A stretch of 64,000 bases of DNA from Candidatus Symbiopectobacterium sp. 'North America' (GTDB lineage: Bacteria > Pseudomonadota > Gammaproteobacteria > Enterobacterales > Enterobacteriaceae): positions 1 to 64,000 of the forward strand of contig NZ_PEHF01000031.1 of assembly GCF_015762685.1 (NCBI RefSeq). Reading direction: 5' to 3'. Positions 39,401 to 50,367 of the stretch are shown here, one piece after another. Each line of letters begins with the position of its first letter. Position 1 is the stretch's first letter. A model generated the notes under the pieces. The model was not told the origin of the DNA, ran no database searches, and saw only the letters and a program-made list of their open reading frames with translations. Both the position numbers and the translations under genes were made by a program.

Positions 39401-40452
39401 GTGTCTGGCTTGAGGCGCGCGATCTGAGTCAGCGCTATCAGTTGCGTGCAACGGGAGAATGGCAGGCCGCGCTACAATCCGTTTCGTTCAGCATTGCACG
39501 CAGCGAATGCGTGGGGATCGTCGGTGCCAGTGGCAGCGGGAAAAGTACGCTGGTGAACTATGTCTGTCTGGGCTGGCTGATGGGGCGTTTGAAAACCCGC
39601 GCGGTGCTGCTTAACCAGATTGGCATCAACGTGCTGAATATGGTGCTGGCGCTGTGGTTTGTACGTGGGTTGGAATGGGGCGTACCGGGCATTGCCGGCG
39701 CTACGTTGATCGCGCAAATCAGCGGCACGCTGTTGGGCTTGCGTCTGATTTATCGCTATCTGACGCCGGACAAGGCCGCCATGTAACCTGCCGCCTTGCT
39801 CTCCTGGCGCGAGTTCAAAGCCATCATGATGGTGAATGGCGATCTGATGCTGCGCACGGTATGTCTGCTGGTGGTGACGAATCACTTTGTGGCAACGGGT
39901 GCGTCTTTTGGCACAGAAATGCTGGCCGCCAACGCGGTACTGTTTCAGATTCACTATTTGATGGCATATCTGTTTTACGGTTTTGCCAATGCGTCCAGTG
40001 TGTTCAGCGGCCGTGCGCGCGGTGCTAACGACGCTGAGCATTTCCGTCAGACCTTGCGTTATTCTGCGCTGTCTACGCTGTGGATGTCGGGATTGCTGGC
40101 ATTGCTATAGGCCTGGCAGGGCGACAGCGTTATCGGCTGGTTTACCCATCAGGCGGAGATTGTGGCGCTATGTCAGCGCTACAGCATCTGGCTGATGGTG
40201 TTTCCGCTGTGCGGCGCCGCAGGCATTATTTTTTATGGCGTGTTTACGGGTATTACCTACACCGCGCCAGTGCGCAATTCTATGCTGTTGGCACTCATGG
40301 CCTGGTTTGTCGCGTGGTACTTTTTGGTGCCGGTGCACGGCAATCACGGTTTGTGGCTGGCGTATCTGGCATTCAGCCTGGGACGTTCGGGCTTTTTACT
40401 GCTGTGGCTGCCTGGCGCGAGCCGTCGTCTCAGTCACGTGCACGCCGTATAA
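39397..40452 (+). pseudogene. Deletion fusion: OppF/NikE-type ATPase start joined to a MATE exporter end
   Basis: From 39397 to about 39558 the sequence is the start of the partner ATPase (LEARDLSQRYQL ... GIVGASGSGKSTL). Immediately after Walker A it changes, in frame, to NYVCLGWLMGRL and a MATE/DinF-type multidrug exporter that continues to 40452. A deletion thus removed the rest of the ATPase and the first third of the exporter. The MATE part carries TAA at 39784-39786 and TAG at 40108-40110, same frame. Neither protein can work. Confidence 0.8.
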
Positions 40453-40455
40453 ATC

Positions 40456-40492
40456 CACGATCCCCTTCCACATGCGGTGGCAGGGGATCGTG
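40456..40492. terminator. Bidirectional terminator hairpin
   Basis: Arms CACGATCCCCT (40456-40466) and AGGGGATCGTG (40482-40492), with the loop itself able to pair CCAC with GTGG. It lies between the convergent MATE remnant and the chemoreceptor gene. Confidence 0.7.
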
Positions 40493-40496
40493 CCAG

Positions 40497-42082
40497 TTAG
40501 CGCAAACGCAGCGCAGACGCTTGCTCCACACGGAAGAAGCGCACGGCATTACGTAACTGCTCACCTTGTTCGGTCAGCGATTCTGCTGCGGTCGCGGATT
40601 CTTCTACCAGCGCCGCGTTCTGCTGAGTGACCTGATCCATCTGATCGATGGCGACGCTGATCTCCTTGATCCCTATGTGCTGCTCATCAGACGCCATCGA
40701 AATATCCGCCACGATTTTGGATACCTGATTGACGGAATCCACCACGTCGGTCATCGCCTTGCCCGCTTTGTCAGCCTGTTGAGAGCCTTCGGCGATCTTC
40801 TCTACCGTGCCCTCGATCAGCGCTTTGATCTCCTTGGCGGCATCGGCACTTTTCTGTGCCAGCGTGCGCACTTCACCAGCGACCACCGCAAACCCTTTGC
40901 CTTCGCTGCCAGCACGGGCGACTTCCACTGCCGCGTTCAGTGCGAGGATATTGGTTTGGAAGGCAATACCCTCGATAACGGCGATAATATGAATGATCTT
41001 CTGCGAATTGTCAGAAATTTTCTGCATCCGTGCCAGCATATCGTTAACGATTTCACCACCTTGTGAAGCAGTATCAGAGGTTTTCTGTGCCAGTGAGCTG
41101 GCTTCGCGGGCGTTATCGCATTTTGTCGTACTGTTTGTGTTAATTGCTGCATGTTGGACGAGGTTTACAGCAGTGAGGTGGCCTGTTCTTCGGTGCGTTG
41201 TGACAGATCGCTGTTGCCTTGGGCGATCTCATTTGACGCCATAGCGATGGATTCACTGCCGTCAATAATATTACGCACGGTATCCGCCAGCCGCTGATTC
41301 ATATGGCTGATGGCTGCCAGCAGGCTGTGGTTGTCCCCCGGACGCAGGGCGATGGCCGTCAGCAGGTTGCCGGTGGAGATTTCGTTCATGATTTCCATGG
41401 CATAGCGCGGCTCGCCGCCCAATTGGCGAGAGATGCTGCGAGAAATAAACAGCGCCAGTAGGCACGACATCACCACCGCCAGTAACAGCATGCAGATCAG
41501 GGTATATTTCGCGTCCTGATACCCTTTGCTGGCCTCACGGGCCGACGCGTTGCCTTTCTCCACTTCCATATCAACCAGCTTTGCCAGGTCTTTCATCAGT
41601 TGGGTGCGGTATTTTGACGATACCGCGCCGCTGATGCGGGATGCTTCCTCCAGTTGACCTTTGCTCACGGCAGCGATCACGTCCTGATTCACGGCGCTAA
41701 ATTGCCCGAAGCCTTCAATAATCGGGTCTAATAATGATTTCTGACCGCTGGCGGTAAGCAACTTGGTGTAGCTGTCCAGCGCCCGTTGGAAGATCGCAGT
41801 ATCTTCAAGTAACTCAACGCGATGTCCTTTACGCTCTTTGTCGGTGACCGAGGCAATATATTGAATTTGTTGCAAACGTATTTCGGACAACGTGCCCCGC
41901 ATCTCCAGCGTGTAGCGCACACCGGGCAAGCGGCTATCACGATAGGATTCGATATTCTGATTGTTGAGATGTAACTGATACAAGGCGGCGCTACCGAGCA
42001 ACAACATCAGTACGATCAATATTGAAAAACCGGAAAGCAGTTTGGTTAGCAGTGAAAGCTGAGACAGTTTTTTCATCATCAT
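40497..42082 (-). pseudogene. Methyl-accepting chemotaxis protein, ochre stop and frameshift
   Basis: About 528 codons. N-terminal membrane helix (LLSGFSILIVLMLLLGSAA), four-helix periplasmic sensor, second helix (TLICMLLLAVVMSCLLALF), HAMP, then the signalling tip IAFQTNILALNAAVEVARAG with GKGFAVVAGEVR. The TAA at 41165-41167 follows EEQATSLL, and one base is lost near 41112 where QNA should continue DNAREASSLAQ. The signalling half is therefore not translated with the sensor. Confidence 0.88.
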
Positions 42083-42508
42083 TAAATACCAGGCGGGGAA
42101 TGTTATTCAGGGTAACGGCAACCTGAGGGAATTCTTTATCCGAATTAAAATGCTGCGACACTTTTTTGTTTCTTTTTACATATTCATCAAAAAACGCGTT
42201 TTTTCCGGTTGATTTTTATTGCCCTTCTGAGATTGTCGCTGGTGTTTCAAGCGTTTGTGGCGCGGCCTGCTGCACGGTGTGCGTTTTTTATAACGCCGTG
42301 GCTCGGTGCAGATAGAATAGACAAATAAATAAAAATCCGCAGTGAAATTAAAAAATAATAGGTGTGATCATTATTGCCATAATAAGTATCACGGAAAAAC
42401 AATAAAAATAAGGCCTCCCTATTTTCCCACTTATGTCACCAGAAATGTCATGATGAGGGAAAGCAGCGCATCATGGCGCTAAACGGTATGTTATACAGAG
42501 AGTGTGTT
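42083..42508. other. Intergenic region between divergent genes
   Basis: 426 bases, mostly AT-rich (42300-42420), holding the promoters of the leftward chemoreceptor gene and the rightward WYL regulator. I see no gene, repeat or nameable operator. Confidence 0.4.
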
Positions 42509-43228
42509 ATGTCGCGCGCACAACGCTTACTAGCGTTATTACAGCTATTACGCCAGCACCGTTTCCCGGTGAGGGGAGAGCAGTTAGCCGAGCAGCTCGG
42601 CGTCAGCCTGCGCACGCTTTATCGCGATATTCGCACCCTGCAAGCACAAGGGGCCAGCATCGAGGGTGAGGCGGGCGTGGTTTATCTGTTGCGTCCCGGG
42701 TTTATGCTGCCGCCGCTGATGTTCTCCCCTGAAGAGTTGGAAGCCCTTGCGCTGGGAGCTCGTTGGGTGAACGAACTCGGTGACAGCCACCTCGCGGCCG
42801 CTGCGCAATCGGCGCTGGGAAAGATTGGCGCGGTGCTTCCGCAGCCGTTGCACTATGTGATGGAACACTCTGGGTTGCGCGTTGGTCCGAGCGAAGCGCA
42901 TAAAAGTGACAACGACGTGATGTACCAACTGCGGTTGGCGATTCGCCAGGAGCAGTGAATAGACATTGTCTATTGTGATCTTAAAAACCAGCACTCAACG
43001 CGCACGCTATGGCCATTAGCATTGGGGTACTTCGATCAAACGCAACTGCTGGCGGCATGGTGCGAACTGCGGCAGGATTTTCGTCATTTTCGTACCGATC
43101 GCATTGCGACGCTGACGCGTTTGCCCGATCGCTTTCCCAAACGCCGTGAGCAATTGCTGCAAGCCTGGCGAAAAAGCGTGTTTGACACGGAAACTCCGCC
43201 GGACTCAAAGCCTACTGACAGAAACTGA
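42509..43228 (+). pseudogene. YafY-type WYL-domain regulator, opal stop
   Basis: About 239 codons. N-terminal DeoR-like winged helix (LAEQLGVSLRTLYRDIRTLQ) and a WYL ligand domain (LWPLALGYFDQTQLLAAWCE then RHFRTDRI). The TGA at 42956-42958 follows AIRQEQ; CGA to TGA (Arg) is the likely origin. Start at 42509 (MSRAQRLL). In related genomes such regulators sit beside a VOC protein, as here. Confidence 0.8.
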
Positions 43229-43302
43229 AACCCGATACCGCTAACGTGCTCACAGGCCTGATGCCGCTTGCGCAGGCCCTTCATTGTGACAAGGAGTACG
43301 TG

Positions 43303-43685
43303 ATGACTTTTGCCCCGAACAGCCTGATCCTGTATGTACAGGATGTTGATGTCAGCGCCCGTTTTTATCAAACCTTGCTTGGCGCGCCGCCGTTGGAAAC
43401 CTTCCCCGATTTCACCCTGTTTGCGCTACAGCCTGAATTCTCACTCGGCTTACAGGCGCGCCAGGGCATATTCCCACCGCCGCAGCCGCAGGTGGGCGGC
43501 ATCGAGCTGTGCATGAGTCAGGCAACGGACAGCGATGTGGAGCGCTTTACCGCGCGTGGGTGGCACAGGGCGTCACCATCGTGGCTGAACCAACGCGTCT
43601 GGAGTTCGGCTACACCTTTGTGGCGCAGGACCCGGATGGTCATCGGCTGCGGGTGTGCGCCACAGATGTCTCGCATTATCAGTAG
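43303..43685 (+). pseudogene. VOC (glyoxalase/bleomycin-resistance fold) protein, frameshifted
   Basis: About 127 codons from the ATG at 43303 (AAGGAGTACGTG before it). First half SLILYVQDVDVSARFYQTLL and FALQPEFSLGL are typical. Near 43555 one base is gained or lost; the true second half VAQGVTIVAEPTRLEFGYTF and VAQDPDGHRLRVCA lies in the next frame to 43685. Pairs with the WYL regulator upstream. Confidence 0.8.
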
Positions 43686-43704
43686 ACGATAACGCCTGAG
43701 GTGA

Positions 43705-43739
43705 TAACACCGCGGCGTAATAATCGCGTCGCGGTGTTA
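43705..43739. terminator. Inverted repeat between convergent genes
   Basis: Ten-base perfect arms TAACACCGCG (43705-43714) and CGCGGTGTTA (43730-43739), 15-base loop, in the gap between the VOC gene and rhaM. Confidence 0.6.
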
Positions 43740-43752
43740 GCCAACGACTTGT

Positions 43753-44067
43753 TTAATCGAGGTAAAACACCGGTTTCAGCACGTCGCCCACCGGGCTGTT
43801 ATCCGGGTTGGCGGGCATTACGTCGCTCATGTGTTTCCACCAACGCTGGCAGACGTCAGTCTGTGCCACCGCATCCCACTGTGCTTCTGACTCGATTTCG
43901 ACATAACCAAACAGCAGGTGACGTTTCTCATCGAGAAAGATGCTGTAGTGGTGCGCACCGTGTGCTTTCAGCACCTCGGCTAGCTCAGGCCAGATGGGGT
44001 TGTGGCGGCGTTGATATTCGTCGTGACACGCTGGGAATACCGACATAACAAAGGCTTTGCGTAGCAT
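43753..44067 (-). CDS. rhaM: L-rhamnose mutarotase
   Basis: 104 residues, intact, the normal length. Interconverts alpha and beta L-rhamnopyranose in the cytoplasm. Features: [33 protein letters not shown] (given here as [10 protein letters not shown] and [14 protein letters not shown]), YSIFLDE, the catalytic-type His and the [11 protein letters not shown] block. The start at 44067 follows TTGGAGTTACCC; longer frames upstream come from the repeat at 44117. Last gene of the rhaB-A-D-M direction. Confidence 0.93.
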   Translation of the reverse strand: MLRKAFVMSVFPACHDEYQRRHNPIWPELAEVLKAHGAHHYSIFLDEKRHLLFGYVEIESEAQWDAVAQTDVCQRWWKHMSDVMPANPDNSPVGDVLKPVFYLD

Positions 44068-44116
44068 GGGTAACTCCAATAAGTTACTGAACTCACCTCT
44101 TTCACCTGTCTCCGTC

Positions 44117-44193
44117 ATGCCCGCAAATGCGGGCATCTCCTACAGACAATACGCATTCCTTCTGTACGAGGTCCCCGGCTTCCGCCGAGGACG
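44117..44193. repeat. REP-like palindromic element between rhaD and rhaM
   Basis: Two hairpins in tandem: ATGCCCGC-AAAT-GCGGGCAT (44117-44136) and GTCCCCGGC-TTCC-GCCGAGGAC (44172-44193, one mismatch), joined by 35 bases. This is the architecture of paired repetitive extragenic palindromes that lie between genes of an operon. I see only this copy in the window. Confidence 0.55.
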
Positions 44194-44225
44194 ACAACAA
44201 TGTGGGTTGAGGAGGGGATGAAGCA

Positions 44226-45050
44226 TTATACCTTCAGTGCCGCTTCCATCGGTGTGACGCCAAAGCGTTTGCCAAGCGCAATCAGCTCTTCCGTGGTGAT
44301 GGTTTGCTTTTTGCCGCCCATGGAACGCACTTTTACCATCACTTCTGCCGCTTTTTCAGCGGTGTCGATCAGGCCAAAGGCTTCGTCCAGCGTCGGGCCA
44401 GTGCCGAAGATGCCGTGGAACGGCCACAGTACCAGCGAGTGAGATTGCATTTGCTCCGCTGTTGCAGTGCCAATGGCGTCGGTGCCCGGTACCATCCACG
44501 GCACAATGCCCACGCCGTCAGGGAATACCACCAAACATTCGGTGCTGCCTTCCCATAGCTCGCGGGTAAAGGCGGCGCTGTTCAGATCCAGCACATAGCT
44601 CAGTGCAATCAGGTTGGTAGCGTGGCAGTGCATAATGATGCGATCGCGTCCTTGGCTGGCCGCCATGCGCACGATGTGCGACTGGAAGTGTGCCGCCAAC
44701 TCAGAGGTAGGCAAACCGCCGCCGGTCAAGCCCCAGAAAATACGGTAGCCTTTGCCATCGTCATCCACCTGCAATAACACCAGCGTATCCGCCGGATCTA
44801 ACTGCACGTTGCGGAAGAACTTGCCCGAACCTGTCAAGATAAACCAGCAGCCTGCCAGCTCCGGCATCGCCACTGACAGCGCCTCGTGGCGTGGTGTTGG
44901 AGTGAAATCGCTCTCGTAGGGCGTGACGTCTTTGGCATCGAGGCGCAGGCTGACATTGCCGCCATTGCGTTCGTCCTAACCTTTGAGCCACATATCGCTG
45001 GTGGCTTTAATCATGCCTTGTACAAATCAGGAAGACAGAATTGCTTGCAT
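44226..45050 (-). pseudogene. rhaD: Rhamnulose-1-phosphate aldolase, two Trp codons turned to stops
   Basis: 274 codons, exactly the E. coli RhaD length, from the ATG at 45050. The frame is broken by TGA at 45027-45029 (ILSS-stop-FVQGMI) and TAG at 44976-44978 ([17 protein letters not shown]). E. coli has Trp at both places, so each is a TGG mutation. The rest is perfect: [15 protein letters not shown]-like [10 protein letters not shown], and zinc-site HCHATN. It should cleave rhamnulose-1-phosphate to DHAP and lactaldehyde. A start beyond the stops (44873, MAMPELAGC) would lack the first 59 residues. Confidence 0.93.
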
Positions 45051-45056
45051 AATCAC

Positions 45057-46319
45057 TTACCCTTGACGTTGAGGAAGAATGGTTTGTTCATAATGGCGTA
45101 CCTGTTGCAGCCATTCTCTGCCCGGCGTCACATCGTGGCGCTGGCAGTCGTGTTCCCACACCGCTTGCCACGGCAGCGATTTTTGCTCTTCCAGCAGTGC
45201 AAGACGTGCGGTGTAGTCGCCTTCCTGTTCCAACTGGCGCAGTTGCTCGGTGGGTTCCAGCAGAGCGCGCAGCAGCGCTTTTTTCATGTTGCGCGTGCCG
45301 ATGACCCAAGCAGCAACGCGGTTGATGGAGGCATCAAAGAAATCAAGGCCGATATGCACGCGATCGAACAGATTGTGACGCACGATCTCATGGGCGATGG
45401 CTTGCGTTTCGTCGTCCAGCAGTACCACGTGGTCGCTGTCCGAGCGTACCGGGCGACTGACGTGCAGTAACAGGCGCGGTACGTACAACATGGCGCTGAA
45501 GATCTTGTCGGAGATCACTTCCGTTGGGTGGAAGTGGCCGGCATCAAGGCACAGCGCGGTGCCGCGACTGGTGGCGTAGCCAAGATAGAATTCATTGGAG
45601 CCCACGGTGAAGCTCTCTGCGCCGATGCCGAACAGCTTGCTTTCAACCGCGTCAATGTGGTGCTGCGCATCCAGGGGCTCGGCAATCACTTCATCCAACG
45701 CGTTTAGCAGTCGCTGGCGAAATGCCAGACGATCGATGGTGAGATCTTTCATGCCGTCCGGCACCCAGATGTTCATCACGGAAGGCGTGCCCAACTCGCG
45801 GCCAAAATAAGCAGAGATACGGCGGCTGGCCTGACAGTGTTCAATCCAGAAACGGCGTATGTTCTCATCCGGGTGGGAGAGGGTGAAGCCGTCGCTGCTG
45901 AGCGGGTGCGAGAAATAGGTGGGGTTAAAGTTCAACCCCAAATGCTGTTCTTTGGCCCAGGCCACCCAGCGGCTAAAGTGTTTCGGTTCGATGGCGTTAC
46001 GTGCGACAGGTTCATCAGATTCCAGGTAAATCGCATGCAGATTCAGACGCTTCGGCCCCGGAATCAGGCGGAACGCCTGCTCAAGGTCGGTGCGCAGTTC
46101 ATCGGCGGTGCGCGCTTTGCCCGGATGGTTGCCGGTCGCGGCAATACCGCCAGTGAATGCGCCAGCGGACTGCTCGAAGCCCACCACATCGTCCCCCTGC
46201 CAGCAATGCATGGAGACGGGGATGTTATCCAGTTGCTTCAGGGCAGCCTCGACATCAACGTTGAGTGCGGCATAGCGCGCCTTGGCCAACTGCCAGGCCG
46301 ATTCAATGGCGGTATTCAT
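45057..46319 (-). CDS. rhaA: L-rhamnose isomerase
   Basis: 420 residues, intact. Converts L-rhamnose to L-rhamnulose in the cytoplasm with a divalent metal. Blocks [22 protein letters not shown] [47 protein letters not shown] (metal ligands) and [10 protein letters not shown] are all present. Its ATG overlaps the rhaB stop (ATGA). Flanked by broken rhaB and rhaD, so its product leads nowhere. Confidence 0.95.
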   Translation of the reverse strand: MNTAIESAWQLAKARYAALNVDVEAALKQLDNIPVSMHCWQGDDVVGFEQSAGAFTGGIAATGNHPGKARTADELRTDLEQAFRLIPGPKRLNLHAIYLESDEPVARNAIEPKHFSRWVAWAKEQHLGLNFNPTYFSHPLSSDGFTLSHPDENIRRFWIEHCQASRRISAYFGRELGTPSVMNIWVPDGMKDLTIDRLAFRQRLLNALDEVIAEPLDAQHHIDAVESKLFGIGAESFTVGSNEFYLGYATSRGTALCLDAGHFHPTEVISDKIFSAMLYVPRLLLHVSRPVRSDSDHVVLLDDETQAIAHEIVRHNLFDRVHIGLDFFDASINRVAAWVIGTRNMKKALLRALLEPTEQLRQLEQEGDYTARLALLEEQKSLPWQAVWEHDCQRHDVTPGREWLQQVRHYEQTILPQRQG

Positions 46320-47788
46320 ACGGTAAGCTCCTCAGTGGCGTGGCACAGCGCCTCAAAACGGCGCCAGTGTCCGGCAAAATCATCAATAGGACGGGGGATA
46401 TAACGTTGTAATGGAAAGCTTTCCGCCAGTTGCTGGCGAAAAGCGGTAAGATCGGGGACAGCGTCAAGCGCCATCAGCTGACAGCGGATATTGCCGAGCG
46501 TCTAGGCTTCCACCGGGCCTGCCAATACCGGTATCTGGCAAGCATCGGCGCAGAGTTGGCTGAGAAACGCGTTCTGACACCCGCCGCCCACAATGTGCAA
46601 CTGGCGTAACGGCGTGCCGCGCAGTTCTCCCAACTCCAGCAGGACGCGGCGGTACAGCAGCGCCAGGCTGTCAAAGATGCAGCGGGCGAACTCGGCTTGG
46701 GTAACGGGCTCACTCTCCTGGTGCTCGCGGCAGAAAGCGCGAATGGCCTCACACATCGACGGCTGATTGATAAAACGATCGTCGTTCGGATTGATTAAAC
46801 GCGTGAACGGCGGCAATGCGCTGGCATCGCGAATCAGTGCTGGCAAATCAGCAATGTTCATCTCCAGCGCCACGCGTTGCAGTAACCACATGCCCATTAT
46901 GTTTTTCAGGACGCGGTAGGTGCCGTTAATGCCACCTTCGTTGGTGACATTCGCCGCCAGCGCACGCGTATCGTGGTAGGGTACATCGCTTTCAATGCCC
47001 ATCAGCGACCAGGTGCCAGAGCTCAGATAGGCGTTATCGCCTTTAGTCAACGGCGCGGCCACTACGGCGCTGCCATTGTCATGTGTGGCGACGGTAATCA
47101 CCGGTATGGCATCACCTGCCGGGGAGGTCCAGGCACCGAGCGTTTTTCCGGGTTGTGCTGGGGTACTGAACCATCTGGCGGGCAGATCGAGCCACGCCAG
47201 CAGCGACGCATCCCAGTTTTTGGTGTGCAAATTGAGTAACTGGGTGGTGCTGGCGTTGGTGTATTCGCAACTGAGGCTACCGGTAAGACGGTAGTGGAGA
47301 TAGTCCGGGATCATCAGAAAATGGGCAATGCTGTCGATGTTGCCGGGGTTGGCGCTGCGCCAGGCTTTCAACTGATACAGGGTATTGAACGGCAGAAACT
47401 GAATGCCCGTCAGATGATAGATATGCTCGGCACCCAGTTCCGCAATGGCTTGCGCCATCACGCCATCGGTGCGGTGATCGCGGTAGGCATAGGGCAAATA
47501 GACGCGCTCGCCCGCGGCATCCAGTAGGACATAATCCACGCCCCAGCTATCGATGCCGATGCTGTCAGGGCGGATGCCGCTGTCGGTGATGCGATGCAGG
47601 CCGGTGAGGATTTACTGTTCCAGAGCATACAGATCCCACAGATGGTGCCCGTCCTGTTCTACCAGGCGGTTGGTAAACCGATGGATCTCTTTGAGCGCCA
47701 GTTGCCTGTTCTCGACTTGCCATGTTGCCAGCATGACCCGGCCACTGGAGGCGCCTAAATCCACTGCGACAATATTTTTCACCGCCAT
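46316..47788 (-). pseudogene. rhaB: Rhamnulokinase, ochre and amber stops
   Basis: 490 codons, the normal length, from the ATG at 47788 (AVKNIVAVDLGASSGRVML). TAA at 47612-47614 falls after LYALEQ, and TAG at 46502-46504 in GPVEA-stop-TLGNIR. Otherwise the FGGY kinase is complete: [33 protein letters not shown], and [17 protein letters not shown]. It should phosphorylate rhamnulose with ATP. First gene of the rhaBADM unit; dead. Confidence 0.93.
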
Positions 47789-48122
47789 TGCTGTTCCTCT
47801 TTCACTGATTCATGTTGCGCAGTGTAAAGAGCCGGTAAGCACGTTGCCTTCCAGTGAATGCAATGGGACAGAGCAGGTTAGCAAAATGGCAAAGCTGGCC
47901 GTGAAAGACGTCACACTTCTTTGATATCAGTGCACGTTATCCCGTGCCTTTTGCTCCTGTGATCCTACCCACACTTCCGTGAATTGGCGGTGAAATCTTT
48001 GAAAAATGACGTCACCATGAAAACCAAACGTCGGGATTTGAAGGTGAAATCTCACCGAAGTGGGTAGGCTGTTTTTTATTGATGTTTGCATTGTTGCAAA
48101 GCAGAAACACAGGGGGCTTGAA
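47789..48122. promoter_or_regulatory. rhaB-rhaS divergent control region with two CRP-like sites
   Basis: 334 bases between rhaB and rhaS. CGTGA-N6-TCACA at 47900-47915 matches the CRP consensus with one mismatch, and TGTGA-N6-CCACA at 47958-47973 likewise. Two near-repeats containing GGTGAAATCT (about 47989 and 48042) may be RhaS/RhaR half-sites. This resembles the E. coli rhaSR-rhaBAD region, which needs CRP plus RhaS or RhaR. Sites are pattern matches. Confidence 0.6.
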
Positions 48123-48950
48123 ATGACGTTGCTACAAGGTGATGAGTTTTTCGTTTCTCGCTCGGTGACCGTTGCCGTGGAGCCGCGTGCGCCGCAACAG
48201 GCGTTTCCTGAGCATTATCATGATTTCTGGGAAATCGTGCTGGTGGAGCAAGGGGCGGGTGTGCATGTTTTCAACGACCAGCCGTTTGTGTTATGCAGCG
48301 GTGCGGTGTTTTTTATTCGTGATAACGATCGCCACCTGTTCGAAGACGTTGACGGTCTGTTCCTGACCAATGTGCTCTACCGCCCGCCGCGCAGCTTTCG
48401 TTTTCTATCTGATATCGCTCCTTTCCTGCCCTACGGACCCAACTGTGAGTGGCAAGGGCAGTGGCAGGTCAATGCGCCGACCATGCAGCTGCTGGAGCGC
48501 TTGTCGCTGCTAGCCCAGCGCGACACGCCGGAAGATATCGCCGCCAGCGAAAGCGTGTTTTTGCAAATTCTGGTGCTGCTACGGCAAAAATGTTTCCAGA
48601 CCCAGAGCCTGGATGGCGATCGACATGGGGTGCAGGCGCTGTTCGGCTGGTTGCAAAACAATTACTGTGAAGAGGTTAACTGGGGGGAATTGTCAGATCG
48701 CTTTGCGCTGCCGTTGCGTACCTTGCACCGGCAATTGAAGCAGAATACCGGAATGACGCCACAGCGCTATCTCAACCGTTTACGCTTGCTGGAAGCTCGC
48801 CGCCGCTTGCAGCAGAGCGATGAATCGATTACGACCATTGCGCATGCGTGCAGTTTCAGCGACAGTAATCACTTTTCCACGCAGTTTCGCAAGGCGTTCT
48901 CAGTGGCGCCCAAATCCGTACGTCAGCATACGGGGAGTGCTGCGGAATAA
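48123..48950 (+). CDS. rhaS: AraC-type activator of the rhamnose operon
   Basis: 275 residues, intact. Cupin-like sensor with PEHYHDFWEIVLVEQGAGVHVFNDQP (here HYHDFWEIVLVEQG), then the double AraC helix-turn-helix (SDRFALPLRTLHRQLKQNTG and ITTIAHACSFSDSNHFSTQF). Binds rhamnose and activates rhaBAD and rhaT. Start at 48123 (MTLLQGDEFF). Followed after 33 bases by rhaR. Confidence 0.92.
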   Translation: MTLLQGDEFFVSRSVTVAVEPRAPQQAFPEHYHDFWEIVLVEQGAGVHVFNDQPFVLCSGAVFFIRDNDRHLFEDVDGLFLTNVLYRPPRSFRFLSDIAPFLPYGPNCEWQGQWQVNAPTMQLLERLSLLAQRDTPEDIAASESVFLQILVLLRQKCFQTQSLDGDRHGVQALFGWLQNNYCEEVNWGELSDRFALPLRTLHRQLKQNTGMTPQRYLNRLRLLEARRRLQQSDESITTIAHACSFSDSNHFSTQFRKAFSVAPKSVRQHTGSAAE

Positions 48951-48983
48951 CACAACGCCAGTGCGGGTGAGGTGAGTGTGACC

Positions 48984-49826
48984 ATGACGCGCGGTTTGAA
49001 GCTGCAAACGGAAGACTATTTCCTTACCGATAAGCAGGCGGTAAGGGTGGCAGAGCGTCACCCTCAGCCTGACTTTCCTCTGCATCATCATGATTTCGAA
49101 GAGTTAGTCATCGTGTGGCGCGGCAACGGTCTGCACCTGTGGAACGACGTGCCCTATCGCATTACGCGTGGCGATCTGTTCTACGTCAGTGCCAACGATC
49201 GCCACAGCTATGAGTCGGTAAACGATCTGGAACTGGACAATATCCTGTTTATTCGCAATCGACTGACGCTGCCCACCGACTGGCATAACCTGCTACCGGG
49301 GGCTGACGTGCCACAATCTCAGCGCTACTGGTGCCTGGGCTCGGCGGGCATGGATACGCTGCGCGACAAGGTGGATGATTTGGCACAGGAGTGCATGAAG
49401 TCGGACACGCTGTCGTTGCAGCTTAGCGAAGTGCTGCTGTTGCAGATTGCGCTGTTGGCGCTGCGTTACCGCCATTTACCCAATAGCCCACAGCTGGCCG
49501 ATGCGCACCAGTTGGATCTGCTGATGCTGGCGCTGAGAGCCAGTATCGGCAGCCCATTCTGTTTTGATGCGTTCTGCCAGCAGCATGACTTTAGCGTGCG
49601 CGGGTTGGGTGCGCGCTTTAAGCAGGAAACTGGGATGAGCGTGGCCCAATACCTGCGTCAACTGGGGTTGTGCAAGGCGATGGAGCTGTTGCGTTATGAC
49701 AGGCAGACCATTGGTGAAGTGGCGGCGCAGTGAGGTTTTGACGACAGTAACTACTTCTCGGTGGTGTTCCATTAGGCGCAGGGCATATCACCCAGTGCCT
49801 ATCGTCAGCGTTTTCTGGCAGGATGA
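48984..49826 (+). pseudogene. rhaR: AraC-type activator RhaR, opal and amber stops in the DNA-binding end
   Basis: About 280 codons. Sensor part complete (LHHHDFEELVIVWRGNGLHLW, split here as LHHHDFEELVIV and WRGNGLHLW). The second helix-turn-helix is cut by TGA at 49731-49733 (EVAAQ-stop-GFDDSNYFSVVF; family has Cys there) and TAG at 49773-49775 (FH-stop-AQGISPSAYRQRF). Loss of the second recognition helix should abolish activation of rhaSR, and with it the regulon. Confidence 0.9.
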
Positions 49827-49836
49827 GCAAGTAAAC

Positions 49837-50367
49837 TCAGCGAGTAACCTCGTCCACATCCGGTGCGTGGGTAATACGGTTACGCAGATCGCGTCGCACA
49901 ATTTCCACCAGCCAGAAGCAGAACATGTGGCCGAAAATTTCGGAGAAGTGTTCAGCGAACGGCTGATCCCACGGTGCAGGCACGGTGCCCATCAGCGGCA
50001 GCAGGAAGACGTGGAACACCACGTGCAACACCAGACCATACAGCGCACCTTGGCACAGTTTAATCTTCGGCCACACTTCCGCCACCACGCAATAGATCAC
50101 CGCAAAAGTGATTGAAAAGCCGAAGTACATGATAAAGCTCATGATCGGGCGAAGGTTGCCGTTGTACAGGTAGCTAAGGTGAGACATATCGAAAGACATG
50201 CCCATTTGCTGCAACAGTTGCTGCGGCGGGTTAGTCAGGTCACGCAGGGGCGTACGCGGCGGGAAGGGGATCTCCCAGCCAAATTTAGCCAAGGCGCAAA
50301 CCACATCGGCAATGATCCCTACCAGTAATGCCACCAGAATTTTATCCCTTGTGGTGCGTAGTTGCAT
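49837..50367 (-). CDS. YagU-family (DUF1440) inner-membrane protein
   Basis: 176 residues, intact, with about four membrane helices (ILVALLVGIIADVVCALAKF, PIMSFIMYFGFSITFAVIY, GALYGLVLHVVFHVFLLPLMG, FCFWLVEIV). E. coli YagU of this family is linked to acid resistance; the mechanism is unknown. It lies between rhaR and rhaT, ends 10 bases from the rhaR end, and has its own promoter region. Confidence 0.8.
   Translation of the reverse strand: MQLRTTRDKILVALLVGIIADVVCALAKFGWEIPFPPRTPLRDLTNPPQQLLQQMGMSFDMSHLSYLYNGNLRPIMSFIMYFGFSITFAVIYCVVAEVWPKIKLCQGALYGLVLHVVFHVFLLPLMGTVPAPWDQPFAEHFSEIFGHMFCFWLVEIVRRDLRNRITHAPDVDEVTR

Noticed and set aside
2960..49775. Amber reassigned to a sense codon (recoded genome)
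   Set aside because: Many of the same clusters also contain TGA and TAA stops and frameshifts, and family-conserved residues at TAG sites include both Gln and Trp. Simple mutation explains the pattern better.
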